Shown here one piece after another: positions 1-8,763 of a DNA stretch of 64,000 nucleotides. This DNA comes from Nocardia carnea (lineage in GTDB: Bacteria > Actinomycetota > Actinomycetes > Mycobacteriales > Mycobacteriaceae), in NCBI RefSeq assembly GCF_029868855.1, contig NZ_JARWOV010000209.1, forward strand, positions 1 through 64,000, written 5' to 3'. The notes beneath the pieces were generated by a model, which did not search any database, was not told where the DNA came from, and saw nothing but the letters and a program-made list of their open reading frames with translations. Every line of letters begins with the position of its first letter. The first letter of the stretch is position 1. The position numbers and the translations under genes were made by a program.

Positions 1-2
1 CC

Positions 3-1688
3 GGGCGCCCGGTCGGCTCCGCCCCCCCCGCCCCCCCGCCCCGGCGCGCCGGCGGGCCGCGGGGGCGCCCCGCCCCCCCCCCCCCCGCCGCATATACCGA
101 CGGCGACGCCGTCTTCGTCTCGGCGGGCCGATCCCGTGCCCGTCAGCGCAGCGAAATACTGGTGCAATGCGCTCTGCTCCGGGCGGGAAGTCTGGACCCA
201 CGGGTGGTCAAGGGGCTGCGGGGACGTCCGCGCGTCGCGCGCCGCTATCTGGCGCTCGAGGGCGGGCGGGCGCTTACCCAGCTCGGGCGCGACGTTCCGC
301 TCGCCGCCGCACTCGTTCCGGACGGGTCGGCGACAACCGCCTCCGCCGACGAATCACTCGCCCTCGCCAGAAGTAAGGCGGTGGTAACCGATCCACCGGA
401 GTGGTTCGGCGTCATCGACTCCGCACGATTACTGAAGTCCGGCACCGGGCCCAGTGCTCGCGCGACCGATAAAGACCTGCGGCTGGAATTCGATCTCCCC
501 GGCGAGCTCGAATCCGAGGACGACGAGGACGGCAACGGGGATGGAGCCGGCACCAGCCGCATCCTGAAACTTTTCGAGAATCCGCTGACCAACTCGGAGA
601 AGCTCGCCGATCTGCTGCGGAAACTGCTCGGCACCTCGCGTGCCCCCGGCGACAGCGACGCCGGTGCCCAGATGCGGGTTCGAGCCGCCCGGCGGGGCCG
701 CACGGCCGGTGGCGATGCCCGGCCACTGCCCACCCCGATCGAATTCGTCGTCGACGGAAAACCCGGTGCCGTCACCGGAACAGGCGGAGCGTGGTATCCG
801 GAATGGGACGTCCACGACAACCGGTACCGGCCCGAGTGGTGCCGGGTCGTGGACTTCCCGCTGACCACCGACGCCGATATCGCCGCCGCCGGTATCCCAC
901 CCGACGACGTGCTGCGGCGCCGCCTGGCCCGAGTCGGCCTGGGCCCCAAGGTCCTGCGCCGGCGTGCCGACGGAGACGAACTCGATATCGACGCCCTGCT
1001 CGATCTGGTCGTCGATATCCGGTCGGGCCACTCACCAGCGGAGAACGTGTACGCCGAATCCCGCAAAGTGGCCCGGAATCTCGGTGTCCTGATCCTGCTC
1101 GACGCGTCCGGTTCCGCCACCGATACCGATCCCGACGGCCTCGCCGTCCACGAACACCACCGCCGGGCGGCCGCCGTCCTCGCCACGGCGCTCGAGGAAC
1201 TGGGCGACCGCGTCGCTGTCTACGCGTTCCGCTCCGACAGCCGCCACGCCGTGCACCTGCCGGCGATCAAAACGTTCGGCCGGCGGTTCGGTGCGGTCGA
1301 GCGGGCGCGACTCGCGCAGCTCGAGCCCTCCGGCTACACCAGGCTCGGCGCCGGTATCCGCGGCGCCGGCCGCATTCTCGACACCGAAGCGGGCACACCG
1401 TATCGCCTGCTGCTCGTCCTCACCGACGCCCTGCCGTACGACCACGGCTACGAAAGCCGCTACGCGGAAGCCGACACCCGCAAGGCGGTCGAGGAACTCC
1501 GCGCCGAAGGGATCGCGAGCCTCTGCCTGACCATCGGCGCGGCCACCACCACCGACACGCTCGAACGCGTCTTCGGTCCGGCCGGGTACGCGAACGCCGC
1601 GACATTGTCGGGCCTGAGCCCGCAGATGGACGAGTTGTTCTCGGCCGCGCTGCGCGAACTCAGCGCGCCGAAACCACGAGGCAGGTGA
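3..1688 (+). CDS. VWA-domain protein, NorD/CbbO-like, 5' end cut by the window
   Basis: The frame is open from the first codons. Clear family-like sequence begins near base 90 (AYTDGDAVFVSAGRSRARQR), well before the first usable start (GTG at 162), so the gene begins outside the window or in the G/C-run tract at 1-90, whose reading is uncertain. The C-terminal third is a von Willebrand A domain with the metal-site motif DASGS, a threonine in SGYTRLG, and the NorD-type signature LTDALPYDHGYESRYAEADT. NorD/CbbO proteins work with MoxR-type AAA ATPases as metal-cofactor insertion or enzyme-activating chaperones; no ATPase lies in the window, so it may lie upstream. The middle is acidic and low in complexity. 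The P450 gene starts 38 bases downstream, so a maturation role for that enzyme is possible but unproven. Confidence 0.8.
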   Translation, partial: GRPVGSAPPAPPPRRAGGPRGRPAPPPPAAYTDGDAVFVSAGRSRARQRSEILVQCALLRAGSLDPRVVKGLRGRPRVARRYLALEGGRALTQLGRDVPLAAALVPDGSATTASADESLALARSKAVVTDPPEWFGVIDSARLLKSGTGPSARATDKDLRLEFDLPGELESEDDEDGNGDGAGTSRILKLFENPLTNSEKLADLLRKLLGTSRAPGDSDAGAQMRVRAARRGRTAGGDARPLPTPIEFVVDGKPGAVTGTGGAWYPEWDVHDNRYRPEWCRVVDFPLTTDADIAAAGIPPDDVLRRRLARVGLGPKVLRRRADGDELDIDALLDLVVDIRSGHSPAENVYAESRKVARNLGVLILLDASGSATDTDPDGLAVHEHHRRAAAVLATALEELGDRVAVYAFRSDSRHAVHLPAIKTFGRRFGAVERARLAQLEPSGYTRLGAGIRGAGRILDTEAGTPYRLLLVLTDALPYDHGYESRYAEADTRKAVEELRAEGIASLCLTIGAATTTDTLERVFGPAGYANAATLSGLSPQMDELFSAALRELSAPKPRGR

Positions 1689-1726
1689 ACAAGCACCAGT
1701 TCTCGCCCCTCGAAAGGAAAACAGCA

Positions 1727-3073
1727 GTGGACACAGCACACCCATCGACAGACTCCGGCCGGGAACGCAAGCTGTATCACTTCGACCGCCACACCCCGGA
1801 GTACCGGGGCCGGTTCGCCGCGATCACCCGCGAAATGCACGAGCGATGCCCGGTGGCCTGGACCGACACTCACGGCGGCCATTGGGTCGCCGCCGGCCAC
1901 CGCGAAGTGTTCGAGCTCGCGCGGTGCCCGCATGTATCCAACGATCGCGACTACAAGAACGAGCGCCGGGGATATCTCGGTATCACCATTCCGTTCGCCG
2001 AGACCCCGATGCCCATGCGCAACGGAATCCTGGAAATGGACGATCCCGAGCACCGGCTGTTCCGGGCGGTCCTCAACCCCTACCTGTCGCCGAGTGCCGT
2101 GCGCCGGTGGGAGCCCTTCATCGACGAACTGGTGCGCGCGTGCCTCGACGAGAAGATCGAGTCCGGGCGGATCGACTTCGTCGACGATCTCGCCAATATC
2201 GTCCCCGCTGTCGTGACGCTGGGCATGCTCGGAATACCGCTGGCGAAGTGGGTCGTCTACAACGAACCCTCACACGCGGTGGTGTACACCCCACCGGATT
2301 CACCCGATCGGGAGCGGGTCCAGGAACTCAACATGGCGATGGGCCTGGACCTGCTGGCGAACCTGCACGAGATCCGCGAGAACCCGCGGCCCGGGCTGAT
2401 CGACGGGCTGGCCCGACTGGAAATCGACGGTGAAAAGCCCGAGGACATCGATCTGCTCGGCATGCTGGGGCTGCTCATCGGCGGCGGGTTCGATACGACC
2501 ACCGCGTTGACCGCGCACTCACTGGAATGGCTGTCCGAGCATCCCGCCGAGCGGGAAACCCTCAGTCGCGAACGCGATCTCCTGCTCAATTCCGCGACCG
2601 AGGAATTCCTGCGTTACTTCACCCCCGCGCCCGGCGACGGCCGCACGATCTCCGCGGACTGTGATATCGCCGGCCAGCACTTCGAGGAAGGTGAGCGGCT
2701 GTGGCTGTCCTGGGCGATGGCGAACCGGGACCCCGCAGTCTTCCCCGACCCCGACACCGTGGTCCTGGACCGTAAAGGCAATCGGCACACCAGTTTCGGG
2801 CTCGGCATCCACCGCTGTATCGGGTCCAATCTCGCGCGCACGGTATTCAAGCGGATGCTGATCGCAGTGCTGGACCGCATTCCGGACTTCCACTGCGACC
2901 CCGAAGGGACCGTCCACTACGACACCATCGGGGTGATCCAGGGGATGCGTAAACTGCCCGCGACATTCACCCCGGGCCGCCGTTCGGGGCCGGGCCTGGA
3001 CGACACGCTCGTCGTACTGGAGCGGATGATCGACGAACAGGGACTCGCCGCCCCCGTTACTGCGGGATCGTGA
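1727..3073 (+). CDS. Cytochrome P450
   Basis: A 448-residue soluble bacterial P450. Heme-binding loop FGLGIHRCIG with the ligand cysteine at about residue 364; I-helix oxygen-activation motif GGFDTTT with the acid at about residue 256; ExxR is present as EEFLRYF. The GTG start at 1727 is chosen because the purine-rich GAAAGGAAA lies 7-8 bases upstream; the frame stays open far upstream only because of GC content. It follows the VWA gene by 38 bases and is probably cotranscribed. No ferredoxin or reductase is adjacent, so electrons must come from elsewhere. P450s of this kind hydroxylate hydrophobic substrates such as fatty acids, terpenes or sterols; the substrate is not predictable here. Confidence 0.93.
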   Translation: MDTAHPSTDSGRERKLYHFDRHTPEYRGRFAAITREMHERCPVAWTDTHGGHWVAAGHREVFELARCPHVSNDRDYKNERRGYLGITIPFAETPMPMRNGILEMDDPEHRLFRAVLNPYLSPSAVRRWEPFIDELVRACLDEKIESGRIDFVDDLANIVPAVVTLGMLGIPLAKWVVYNEPSHAVVYTPPDSPDRERVQELNMAMGLDLLANLHEIRENPRPGLIDGLARLEIDGEKPEDIDLLGMLGLLIGGGFDTTTALTAHSLEWLSEHPAERETLSRERDLLLNSATEEFLRYFTPAPGDGRTISADCDIAGQHFEEGERLWLSWAMANRDPAVFPDPDTVVLDRKGNRHTSFGLGIHRCIGSNLARTVFKRMLIAVLDRIPDFHCDPEGTVHYDTIGVIQGMRKLPATFTPGRRSGPGLDDTLVVLERMIDEQGLAAPVTAGS

Positions 3074-3406
3074 TCGCATACCCGGTTCGGTGCGCAACCG
3101 GCCGGGCCCTTGCTCGCCTCCCCGGGGGTCTCTTTTCGCCTGCCCGTGCTGATACCCGCCGATGCCATGGCGTGGCCGACGTAGCTGCTGTGCCGGCAAG
3201 GCGGCCGAGTGTCCGCTCGCAGCGGTATGACGCGGACCCGTACACCGGTTCTGCGGCGCCCGTCCCCGATTCCGGAGTGCGTCGCTCCCTTCTGACCGGC
3301 TCCTAATATGGGGCACTAGCGCAAAACGTCTCATATAAAGCAGACTGGGCAGAGACGGAGCGCCGGTAGTACGGCACCGGTGGCAGGACCGAGGAGAGGC
3401 GAATCG
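3074..3406. other. Intergenic region, no gene seen
   Basis: About 330 bases between the P450 stop and the kinase start. No frame shows a credible protein. The last 100 bases are more AT-rich (CTAATATGGGGCACTAG, then CATATAAAG) and probably hold the kinase promoter. No convincing terminator hairpin after the P450. Confidence 0.5.
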
Positions 3407-4447
3407 ATGACTCGCGACGAAAATGACCTACCGGCCGAGTCGGGCGTCGCCGCCGGTATCGATATCGAGCGGGTCACCGCCTGGTTTGCCGAGCACATCC
3501 CCGGGACCACGCCTCCGCTGACGTTCGATCTGATCACCGGCGGCCGGTCCAACCTCACCTATCGCGTACACGACGGGTCGGGCGCGGGCTGGGTGCTTCG
3601 CCGGCCGCCCACCGGGAACATCCTCGCCTCCGCACACGATGTCGTACGCGAGTTCCGGATCCTCGACCTGCTCGCAGCGACCCGGGTCCCCGTACCCCCG
3701 GTTCTCGGATGCTGCACCGACCACGCCGTGACCGGCGCCGATTTCTACGTCATGGAGTATGTCGACGGCATCGTCCCCGACGACCCCGCGTCCGCCGCCG
3801 CGATTCCCCGGGCGAGCCGGGCCGCCGCCTCCCGCAATATCGTCGATACGCTCGCCGCCGTCCACGCCGTCGACACCACCACCGGACCGCTGGCCGAGCT
3901 GCGCAGACCCGGTAGCTATCTGGAACGCCAGCTGCGCCGGTGGCACCGACAGCTCACCGCCGGCGGCGTCGGACCCGGGCCCGTCTGGGAGGTTCATGAG
4001 CTGCTCACCCGGCGGATGCCCGGCGAGCGCTGGACCGGGATCACCCACGGCGACTTCCGTCCGGGCAATCTGCTGATCGGTACCGACGGAACCGTGCGAG
4101 CAGTACTGGACTGGGAGCTGTGGACCGTCGGCGATGTCATGGCCGATATCGGCTGGCTCACCACCGCCTGGACCTCGGCCGAGCCCTTCGGCTGGGCTCC
4201 GGACCCCGCCGAGGGCTACCTCGACATCGACGCAGTGCTTTCCCGCTACGCCGACACCACCGGCCGATCCCTCGACGACCTGCCCTACTACCGGGCCTTC
4301 GCGCTGTGGCGGCTGGCAGCCATCGCGGAGGGCGTGGCGGCGCGTTTCCGCGCCGGAGTGATGGGTGAGCAGGATATCGACGTGACGGACCTGTCGGAGC
4401 GGCCCGTCCGGCTCGCCGAATCCGCCCGCGCGGTACTGAACGGCTGA
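3407..4447 (+). CDS. APH-fold phosphotransferase, ACAD10/LvaA-like
   Basis: A 346-residue kinase-fold protein of the aminoglycoside phosphotransferase/choline kinase superfamily. Visible parts: N-lobe FDLITGGRSNLTYRV (glycine-rich loop region), catalytic loop HGDFRPGN at residues 214-221, and metal-binding aspartate in VLDWEL near 235. The ATG at 3407 follows GAGGAGAGG by 7 bases, so it is preferred to the in-frame GTG at 3380. The sequence type (LITGGRSNLTY, THGDFRPGN, DIGWL) resembles the kinase domain fused to acyl-CoA dehydrogenases in ACAD10/11 and the bacterial 4-hydroxyacyl-CoA kinase LvaA, rather than true antibiotic-resistance APHs. A role in acyl-CoA or hydroxy-acid metabolism is an inference. 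It stands alone, on the same strand as the P450. Confidence 0.85.
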   Translation: MTRDENDLPAESGVAAGIDIERVTAWFAEHIPGTTPPLTFDLITGGRSNLTYRVHDGSGAGWVLRRPPTGNILASAHDVVREFRILDLLAATRVPVPPVLGCCTDHAVTGADFYVMEYVDGIVPDDPASAAAIPRASRAAASRNIVDTLAAVHAVDTTTGPLAELRRPGSYLERQLRRWHRQLTAGGVGPGPVWEVHELLTRRMPGERWTGITHGDFRPGNLLIGTDGTVRAVLDWELWTVGDVMADIGWLTTAWTSAEPFGWAPDPAEGYLDIDAVLSRYADTTGRSLDDLPYYRAFALWRLAAIAEGVAARFRAGVMGEQDIDVTDLSERPVRLAESARAVLNG

Positions 4448-4508
4448 ACGATCAGCGGGTCACGCCCGAGCCCGGCTTGTAGACATCCGGCCCCAGCAAC
4501 GGGATGAC

Positions 4509-5111
4509 TCACGAATCGCAGCTGCTCGAGCCGAAATATTCCGGCCCGGCCGCTATGAAACGCCGCAGTTCGGCGGCGACGTCCGGGCCGCTGGGTGTGT
4601 AGATGATTTCGCCGAAACCCCGCTCGGCGATCCGGCCCAGCCGCTGAGCGACCTGTCTGTCCTCGAGTGCTCTACGCCAGTTCTCGCCGCCCGGCAAGGC
4701 ATCGACAGCCTCCTCGTCGCCCCATGTGTAGGCGTTGTGCCAGTCGATGACACGCCATGGGCCGATCGCTGCGCGGACACGGTCGGAGTCCGGGTCTTCG
4801 CCGGCAGCGAGCACAGTGCCGGAAACCAGTATCGCACTGGGTAACTCGGTACTCATCGCACCGATCACGCCGTCCGTGGGGGATGCGGCGAGGGCTGTTC
4901 CTCTGGGGCCGAACGCGCTCAGCCACAGCGGCACATCGACCGGTCGTGGGGCGGTGAGCCCGGCGGCGTGCAGCATCCGGACCGGCTTACCGTCCACGAC
5001 GGCCGTCCGGCCGGCGAGAAGTGCGCGCAACGCCGTGAGGTAGTCGCCGAGTGCGGTAATCGTCATGGGGCGCTGCCCGATCGCGAGGCGGGCGGTGAAA
5101 CCGGTGCCGAA
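4509..5111 (-). pseudogene. LLM-class F420/flavin oxidoreductase, N-terminally truncated remnant
   Basis: The frame encodes only the C-terminal part of a luciferase-like monooxygenase-fold oxidoreductase: FGTGFTARLAIGQRPM, the DYLTALRALLAG helix, VPLWLSAFGPRGTALA, and a final FIAAGPEYF helix. Family members are usually about 290-340 residues; here about 200 remain and the N-terminal half of the barrel is missing. In frame, the recognisable sequence runs back to the stop codon of the upstream ArsR gene, so an internal ATG (5066) is the only possible start. I read this as a gene cut by the insertion or rearrangement that placed the metal-resistance genes here. Translation from 5066 of a 185-residue fragment is possible but is unlikely to be functional. 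Confidence 0.75.
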
Positions 5112-5132
5112 ACAGGGACGGAACCTCTGTCG

Positions 5133-5522
5133 TCAGGCGGGGGTTTGTGTGGAGGGTGTCTCGGTACCGGCTTCGTCGTGGTCGGGCAGGCCGAGGCGGA
5201 GGTGTTCACTGTGGTAGACGGCTTCGTCGAGTAGTTGAGCTACGTGGTTGTCGTAGAGGCCGTAGACGATGCTGCGGCCCGACCGGGTGCCGGTGACCAG
5301 GCCGAGGTTGCGCAGCAGTCGGAGCTGATGGGAAACGGCCGACTGTTCCATACCGACCGCTTCGGCGAGTTCGGAGACAGCGCGCGAGCCCTGGCGGAGC
5401 TCGGTGAGGATCAGCAGCCGGCTCGGGGTGGCGAGCGCTTGGAGTGTGGTCGCCACGCGCGCGGCGGACTCGGCGTCCAATCGCGCGGCGGGCCGGTCGC
5501 GGCCTTCGACCCCATGTCCCAT
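5133..5522 (-). CDS. ArsR/SmtB-family metal-sensing repressor
   Basis: A 129-residue winged-helix repressor. The recognition helix region reads MEQSAVSHQLRLLRNLGLV. The C-terminal helix carries D-x-H-x10-H-x2-H (DNHVAQLLDEAVYHSEH), the spacing of the alpha-5 tetrahedral site of CzrA and related Zn/Co/Ni sensors. No cysteine motif of the arsenic or cadmium sensors is seen. It is divergent from the P-type ATPase gene with an SmtB-like operator between them, so it most likely represses the ATPase gene and itself until metal binds. Which metal (Co, Ni or Zn) cannot be decided from sequence alone. Confidence 0.92.
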   Translation of the reverse strand: MGHGVEGRDRPAARLDAESAARVATTLQALATPSRLLILTELRQGSRAVSELAEAVGMEQSAVSHQLRLLRNLGLVTGTRSGRSIVYGLYDNHVAQLLDEAVYHSEHLRLGLPDHDEAGTETPSTQTPA

Positions 5523-5550
5523 GAGCGTGGAGTCTAGCTCATCGATTCTG

Positions 5551-5576
5551 AACAGATGAATAGGTGTTCATTTATT
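5551..5576. promoter_or_regulatory. SmtB/ArsR-type 12-2-12 operator
   Basis: AACAGATGAATA-GG-TGTTCATTTATT: an imperfect 12-2-12 inverted repeat (9 of 12 pairs match), matching the known ArsR/SmtB operator form with TGAA/TTCA cores. TGAACA and TGTTCA at 5549-5570 also form a perfect outer pair. It lies between the divergent ArsR and ATPase genes in an AT-rich island, so one site could control both. Confidence 0.75.
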
Positions 5577-5620
5577 CTGTTATCGTGAGGCGGTCCTGCT
5601 CCGAGCTTTGGAGGTTTCTC

Positions 5621-7624
5621 GTGGTTGCGACCACTGTCACGCCCAGTCGACCGGCTGCCACGCTGCGTGCACCGCTGCGGCGGACCGGGGTGTTCGCACT
5701 CCCCGAGGCGCGCTGGGCCGGCGCGGCGCTGACGCTGTTCCTGCTCGGTCTGGTCGCGCAAGGGCTGGGGGCACCGGTATGGCTGTGGTGGGCGCTGTAT
5801 CTGGCCTGTTACGCCACCGGCGGCTGGGAACCGGGCCTGGCCGGCCTGCGTGCCTTGCGGGAGAAGACCCTCGATGTCGATCTGCTGATGGTGGTCGCGG
5901 CGATCGGTGCCGCCGCGATCGGCCAGGTTCTCGACGGTGCGCTGCTGATCGTCATCTTCGCGACTTCCGGTGCCTTGGAAGCGCTGGCCACCGCGCGGAC
6001 CGAGGATTCGCTGCGCGGTCTGCTGGACTTGGCCCCCGATACCGCCACCCGGCTCACCGGCGATGGTGGTGAGGAGACGGTCAGGGCCGCGGATCTGGCG
6101 ATCGGCGATGTGATCCTGGCGCGGCCGGGTGACCGGATCGCCGCGGACGGGACGGTGACCGCCGGCGCCGGCGAGGTGGATCAGGCCACGATCACCGGTG
6201 AATCGATGCCGGTGGAGAAATCCACCGGCGACGAGGTGTACGCCGGAACCCTCAACGGCACCGGTGCCTTGCGGATCCGGGTGGACCGCCGCGCCGAGGA
6301 CTCCGTCGTGGCGAGGATCGCCGGGCTGGTCGAAGAAGCCAGCCGTACCAAAGCGAAAACCCAGCTGTTCATCGAGAAGATCGAGCAGCGGTACTCGGTG
6401 GGCATGGTCGCGGTCACGCTCGCTGTTTTCGGTGTGCCGCTGCTGTTCGGCGCGGATGTGCAGTCAGCGCTGTTGCGCGCCATGACCTTCATGATCGTCG
6501 CTTCACCGTGCGCGGTGGTCCTCGCGACGATGCCGCCGCTGCTCGCGGCCATCGCCAACGCCGGGCGCCACGGGGTGCTGGTCAAATCCGCCGTGGTGAT
6601 GGAACGGTTGGGCACCACCACTCGCGTCGCGTTCGACAAGACCGGCACGCTGACCCGCGGCGTCCCCGAACTCACCGAAATCCGGCCGCTGTCCGGGAGC
6701 CCGTACACCGAGGAGCAGATCCTGCGGCTGGCCGCCGCCGCCGAACACGGCAGCGAACATCCGCTGGCCGCCGCCGTCGTGCGTGCCGCGCGCCGCCGCC
6801 ACTTGTCACTGCCTGCCGCCGATGAATTCAGTGCCCGACCCGGCCGGGGCGTATCGGCGCTCGTCGACGGTCGATTCGTCCAAGTCGGTTCGCCCGCCGC
6901 ACTACTCGCCGCTCACGACCCGGCAGCGCCCGCCGCGGCCGGCATCGTCGACGAACTGCAACAGCGCGGGAACACCGCGGTGGTCGTCCTGTGCGAACGG
7001 AACCCCGTCGCCGTTCTCGGACTCACCGATCAACTGCGCCCCGAGGCTGCCGCCGCCGTCTCCCGAATCACCGGATCGACCGGAACCGCACCGGTTCTGC
7101 TGACCGGCGACAACGCGGCGACCGGTGAACAACTGGCTGCACAGGTAGCGATCACCGACGTGCGCGCCGGGCTGCTGCCCGAGGACAAGGTTGCCGCCAT
7201 ACGGGGGCTCGAGCGCGCCGGCGAGCGGATGACCGTCGTCGGGGACGGTGTGAACGACGCACCGGCCCTTGCCGCCGCGCACGTCGGAATAGCCATGGGC
7301 GGTGCCGGATCCGATCTGGCCCTGCAGACCGCCGACGCGGTCGTGGTTCGCGACGACCTGAACACCATTCCCACCGTGATCGCTCTGGCCCGGCGGGCCC
7401 GCCGCATCGTGCTCGCCAACCTCGCGATCGCCGCCACCTTCATCACCGTCCTGGTGCTGTGGGACCTGTTCGGCCACCTTCCGCTACCGCTGGGCGTGGC
7501 CGGCCACGAAGGTTCCACGGTGATCGTCGGACTCAACGGCCTGCGTCTGCTCACCCGCCGGGCCTGGAACCGGGCCGAACGGAGCGCCCGGGCGGGGGCC
7601 GCGGCGCCTGGCCGAAAGTCGTGA
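5621..7624 (+). CDS. P1B-type heavy-metal ATPase, CtpD-like (Co/Ni/Fe class)
   Basis: A 667-residue metal-exporting P-type ATPase. Actuator motif TGES, phosphorylation site DKTGT (Asp about 339), hinge GDGVNDAPALA. The transmembrane metal motif is SPC (residues about 295-297) rather than CPC, and the last helices carry HEGST; both mark the P1B-4 subgroup (CtpD/CoaT; Co2+, Ni2+, sometimes Fe2+ or Zn2+). There is no N-terminal CxxC metal domain, as usual for this group. The GTG at 5621 is chosen because GGAGG lies 6 bases upstream; an earlier in-frame GTG at 5564 falls inside the operator. Expected to sit in the plasma membrane and be induced when the divergent ArsR protein binds metal. Confidence 0.93.
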   Translation: MVATTVTPSRPAATLRAPLRRTGVFALPEARWAGAALTLFLLGLVAQGLGAPVWLWWALYLACYATGGWEPGLAGLRALREKTLDVDLLMVVAAIGAAAIGQVLDGALLIVIFATSGALEALATARTEDSLRGLLDLAPDTATRLTGDGGEETVRAADLAIGDVILARPGDRIAADGTVTAGAGEVDQATITGESMPVEKSTGDEVYAGTLNGTGALRIRVDRRAEDSVVARIAGLVEEASRTKAKTQLFIEKIEQRYSVGMVAVTLAVFGVPLLFGADVQSALLRAMTFMIVASPCAVVLATMPPLLAAIANAGRHGVLVKSAVVMERLGTTTRVAFDKTGTLTRGVPELTEIRPLSGSPYTEEQILRLAAAAEHGSEHPLAAAVVRAARRRHLSLPAADEFSARPGRGVSALVDGRFVQVGSPAALLAAHDPAAPAAAGIVDELQQRGNTAVVVLCERNPVAVLGLTDQLRPEAAAAVSRITGSTGTAPVLLTGDNAATGEQLAAQVAITDVRAGLLPEDKVAAIRGLERAGERMTVVGDGVNDAPALAAAHVGIAMGGAGSDLALQTADAVVVRDDLNTIPTVIALARRARRIVLANLAIAATFITVLVLWDLFGHLPLPLGVAGHEGSTVIVGLNGLRLLTRRAWNRAERSARAGAAAPGRKS

Positions 7625-7676
7625 CCACCGGCGCCGGCCGGTACGGTGGCAGTACCGATGTCCGCCGGTGGGCGCA

Positions 7677-8369
7677 CTAGCTGCTGCCGGACGTGCCGAG
7701 ATTCGCGACCAATCCGTCGATGATGTCACGAACGGCCTTCCCCGTGTCGTAGCTGTCTGCCACGGTGGTCCACTGCGGTACCAAGCGGGCGACGTACGGC
7801 AGATCGTCGAGTAGGTCCGGGGTGGTGGATTCGGTCCAGTGTGCCGGTGCCCGCCCGCGCCGGACGGCGGCGGAGCGTTCGTCGGCCGCCCGGCGGGCGC
7901 TGAGTTCACCGAGGGTGAAACGCCACATCACCGAGTACATGTACAGCGCCTGCGTATCTGTGGCACCCAAGGACGCGGCGGTGGCGACGAACTCGTCGAG
8001 GATCCACATCGCCGCCCGGCCGTAGGTTTCACCGGTGACGAGGATGTCGACCACCCAGGGCAGCTCGTACAGGGTGTCGATGAGGTAGGTGACGATCGCG
8101 GCCAGCCGGGCCCGCGGCTCCGCGGGGAGTTGCGGGCGCTGGAGTTCGTCCGCGCGGGCGTTGAGAACGGCGAAGAACAGCGCGCTTTTGGTGGGGAAGT
8201 GGTGGTAGATCGCGGCCGTGCTGACGCCGAGGTGACCGGCGAGACGTCGCATGCTGAACGTCTTCGCCCCGTCGGTGGTGAGCATCCGGTCGGTCGCGGC
8301 GAGGATTGTTTCGCGGTCGAGGCGAACCGGTCGGCCGCGTTTGCGGGGTTCGGGGTTCGGCACGATCAT
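7677..8369 (-). CDS. TetR-family transcriptional regulator
   Basis: About 230 residues from the chosen ATG at 8369 (MIVPNPEPRKRGRP). Short basic arm, then the helix-turn-helix FSMRRLAGHLGVSTAAIYHHF, typical of TetR, and a helical ligand domain ending in AVRDIIDGLVANLG. The frame stays open to 8627, but that part is arginine/proline-rich and unlike TetR N-termini. No strong ribosome-binding site is visible at 8369, so the start is moderately uncertain. It is divergent from an MFS exporter, the classic repressor-pump arrangement. The ligand is unknown. Confidence 0.85.
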   Translation of the reverse strand: MIVPNPEPRKRGRPVRLDRETILAATDRMLTTDGAKTFSMRRLAGHLGVSTAAIYHHFPTKSALFFAVLNARADELQRPQLPAEPRARLAAIVTYLIDTLYELPWVVDILVTGETYGRAAMWILDEFVATAASLGATDTQALYMYSVMWRFTLGELSARRAADERSAAVRRGRAPAHWTESTTPDLLDDLPYVARLVPQWTTVADSYDTGKAVRDIIDGLVANLGTSGSS

Positions 8370-8763
8370 CCATTCTGCGTCGAGTGGTCTCGACCGCCTC
8401 GGCCGGGTGGGCCGGCCCATCGAGTCCACGGGTGCTTCGATCCTGATCCGCCACGTCGAGGTCATCCGGATGATCGCCGCCGATCGGCTCGGCGTTCCCA
8501 TCGTAGGTCGGCACTGTCCCGTTGCCGGCGCGGGTTCGCAGGCAAGGGTTTTCACCGATGGCAGGAGCTCCTGTCCGCGGCCGCTCTCGACAAGGGGGTA
8601 AGGCTGTGCTAACCATATTAAAAACACACGTTACTAAATATGGAGTTCGTGGTGTCCGCCGCGCGGAACGGGGCATCACGACGCGCGTCCCGGCACCCGA
8701 AACGCAGCTCTGCGTCGACGGAAACCGCTGAGGTGCCGTCGATCCAGGATTGTGGAGAATAAG
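8370..8763. other. Divergent intergenic region between TetR and MFS genes
   Basis: About 395 bases. The TetR-proximal 230 bases look like unremarkable GC-rich DNA; the distal part (8605-8660) is a sharp AT-rich island holding the inverted repeat listed separately. No RNA gene or further credible protein seen. Confidence 0.5.
8613..8643. promoter_or_regulatory. AT-rich inverted repeat, likely TetR operator/promoter
   Basis: CCATATT (8613-8619) and AATATGG (8637-8643) are perfect complements separated by 17 bases in the only AT-rich stretch between the divergent TetR and MFS genes. A near-inverted ACACACG/CGTGGTGT pair overlaps it. Which repeat the repressor binds cannot be decided by eye. Confidence 0.45.

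Noticed and set aside
791-1726. N-terminal extension of the P450 frame through the VWA gene
   Set aside because: Arginine/proline-rich shadow; a good GTG with a ribosome site lies at 1727.
3407-4447. Aminoglycoside-resistance gene
   Set aside because: Kinase motifs are present but the sequence type is closer to acyl-CoA-linked APH-fold kinases, and no resistance context is seen.
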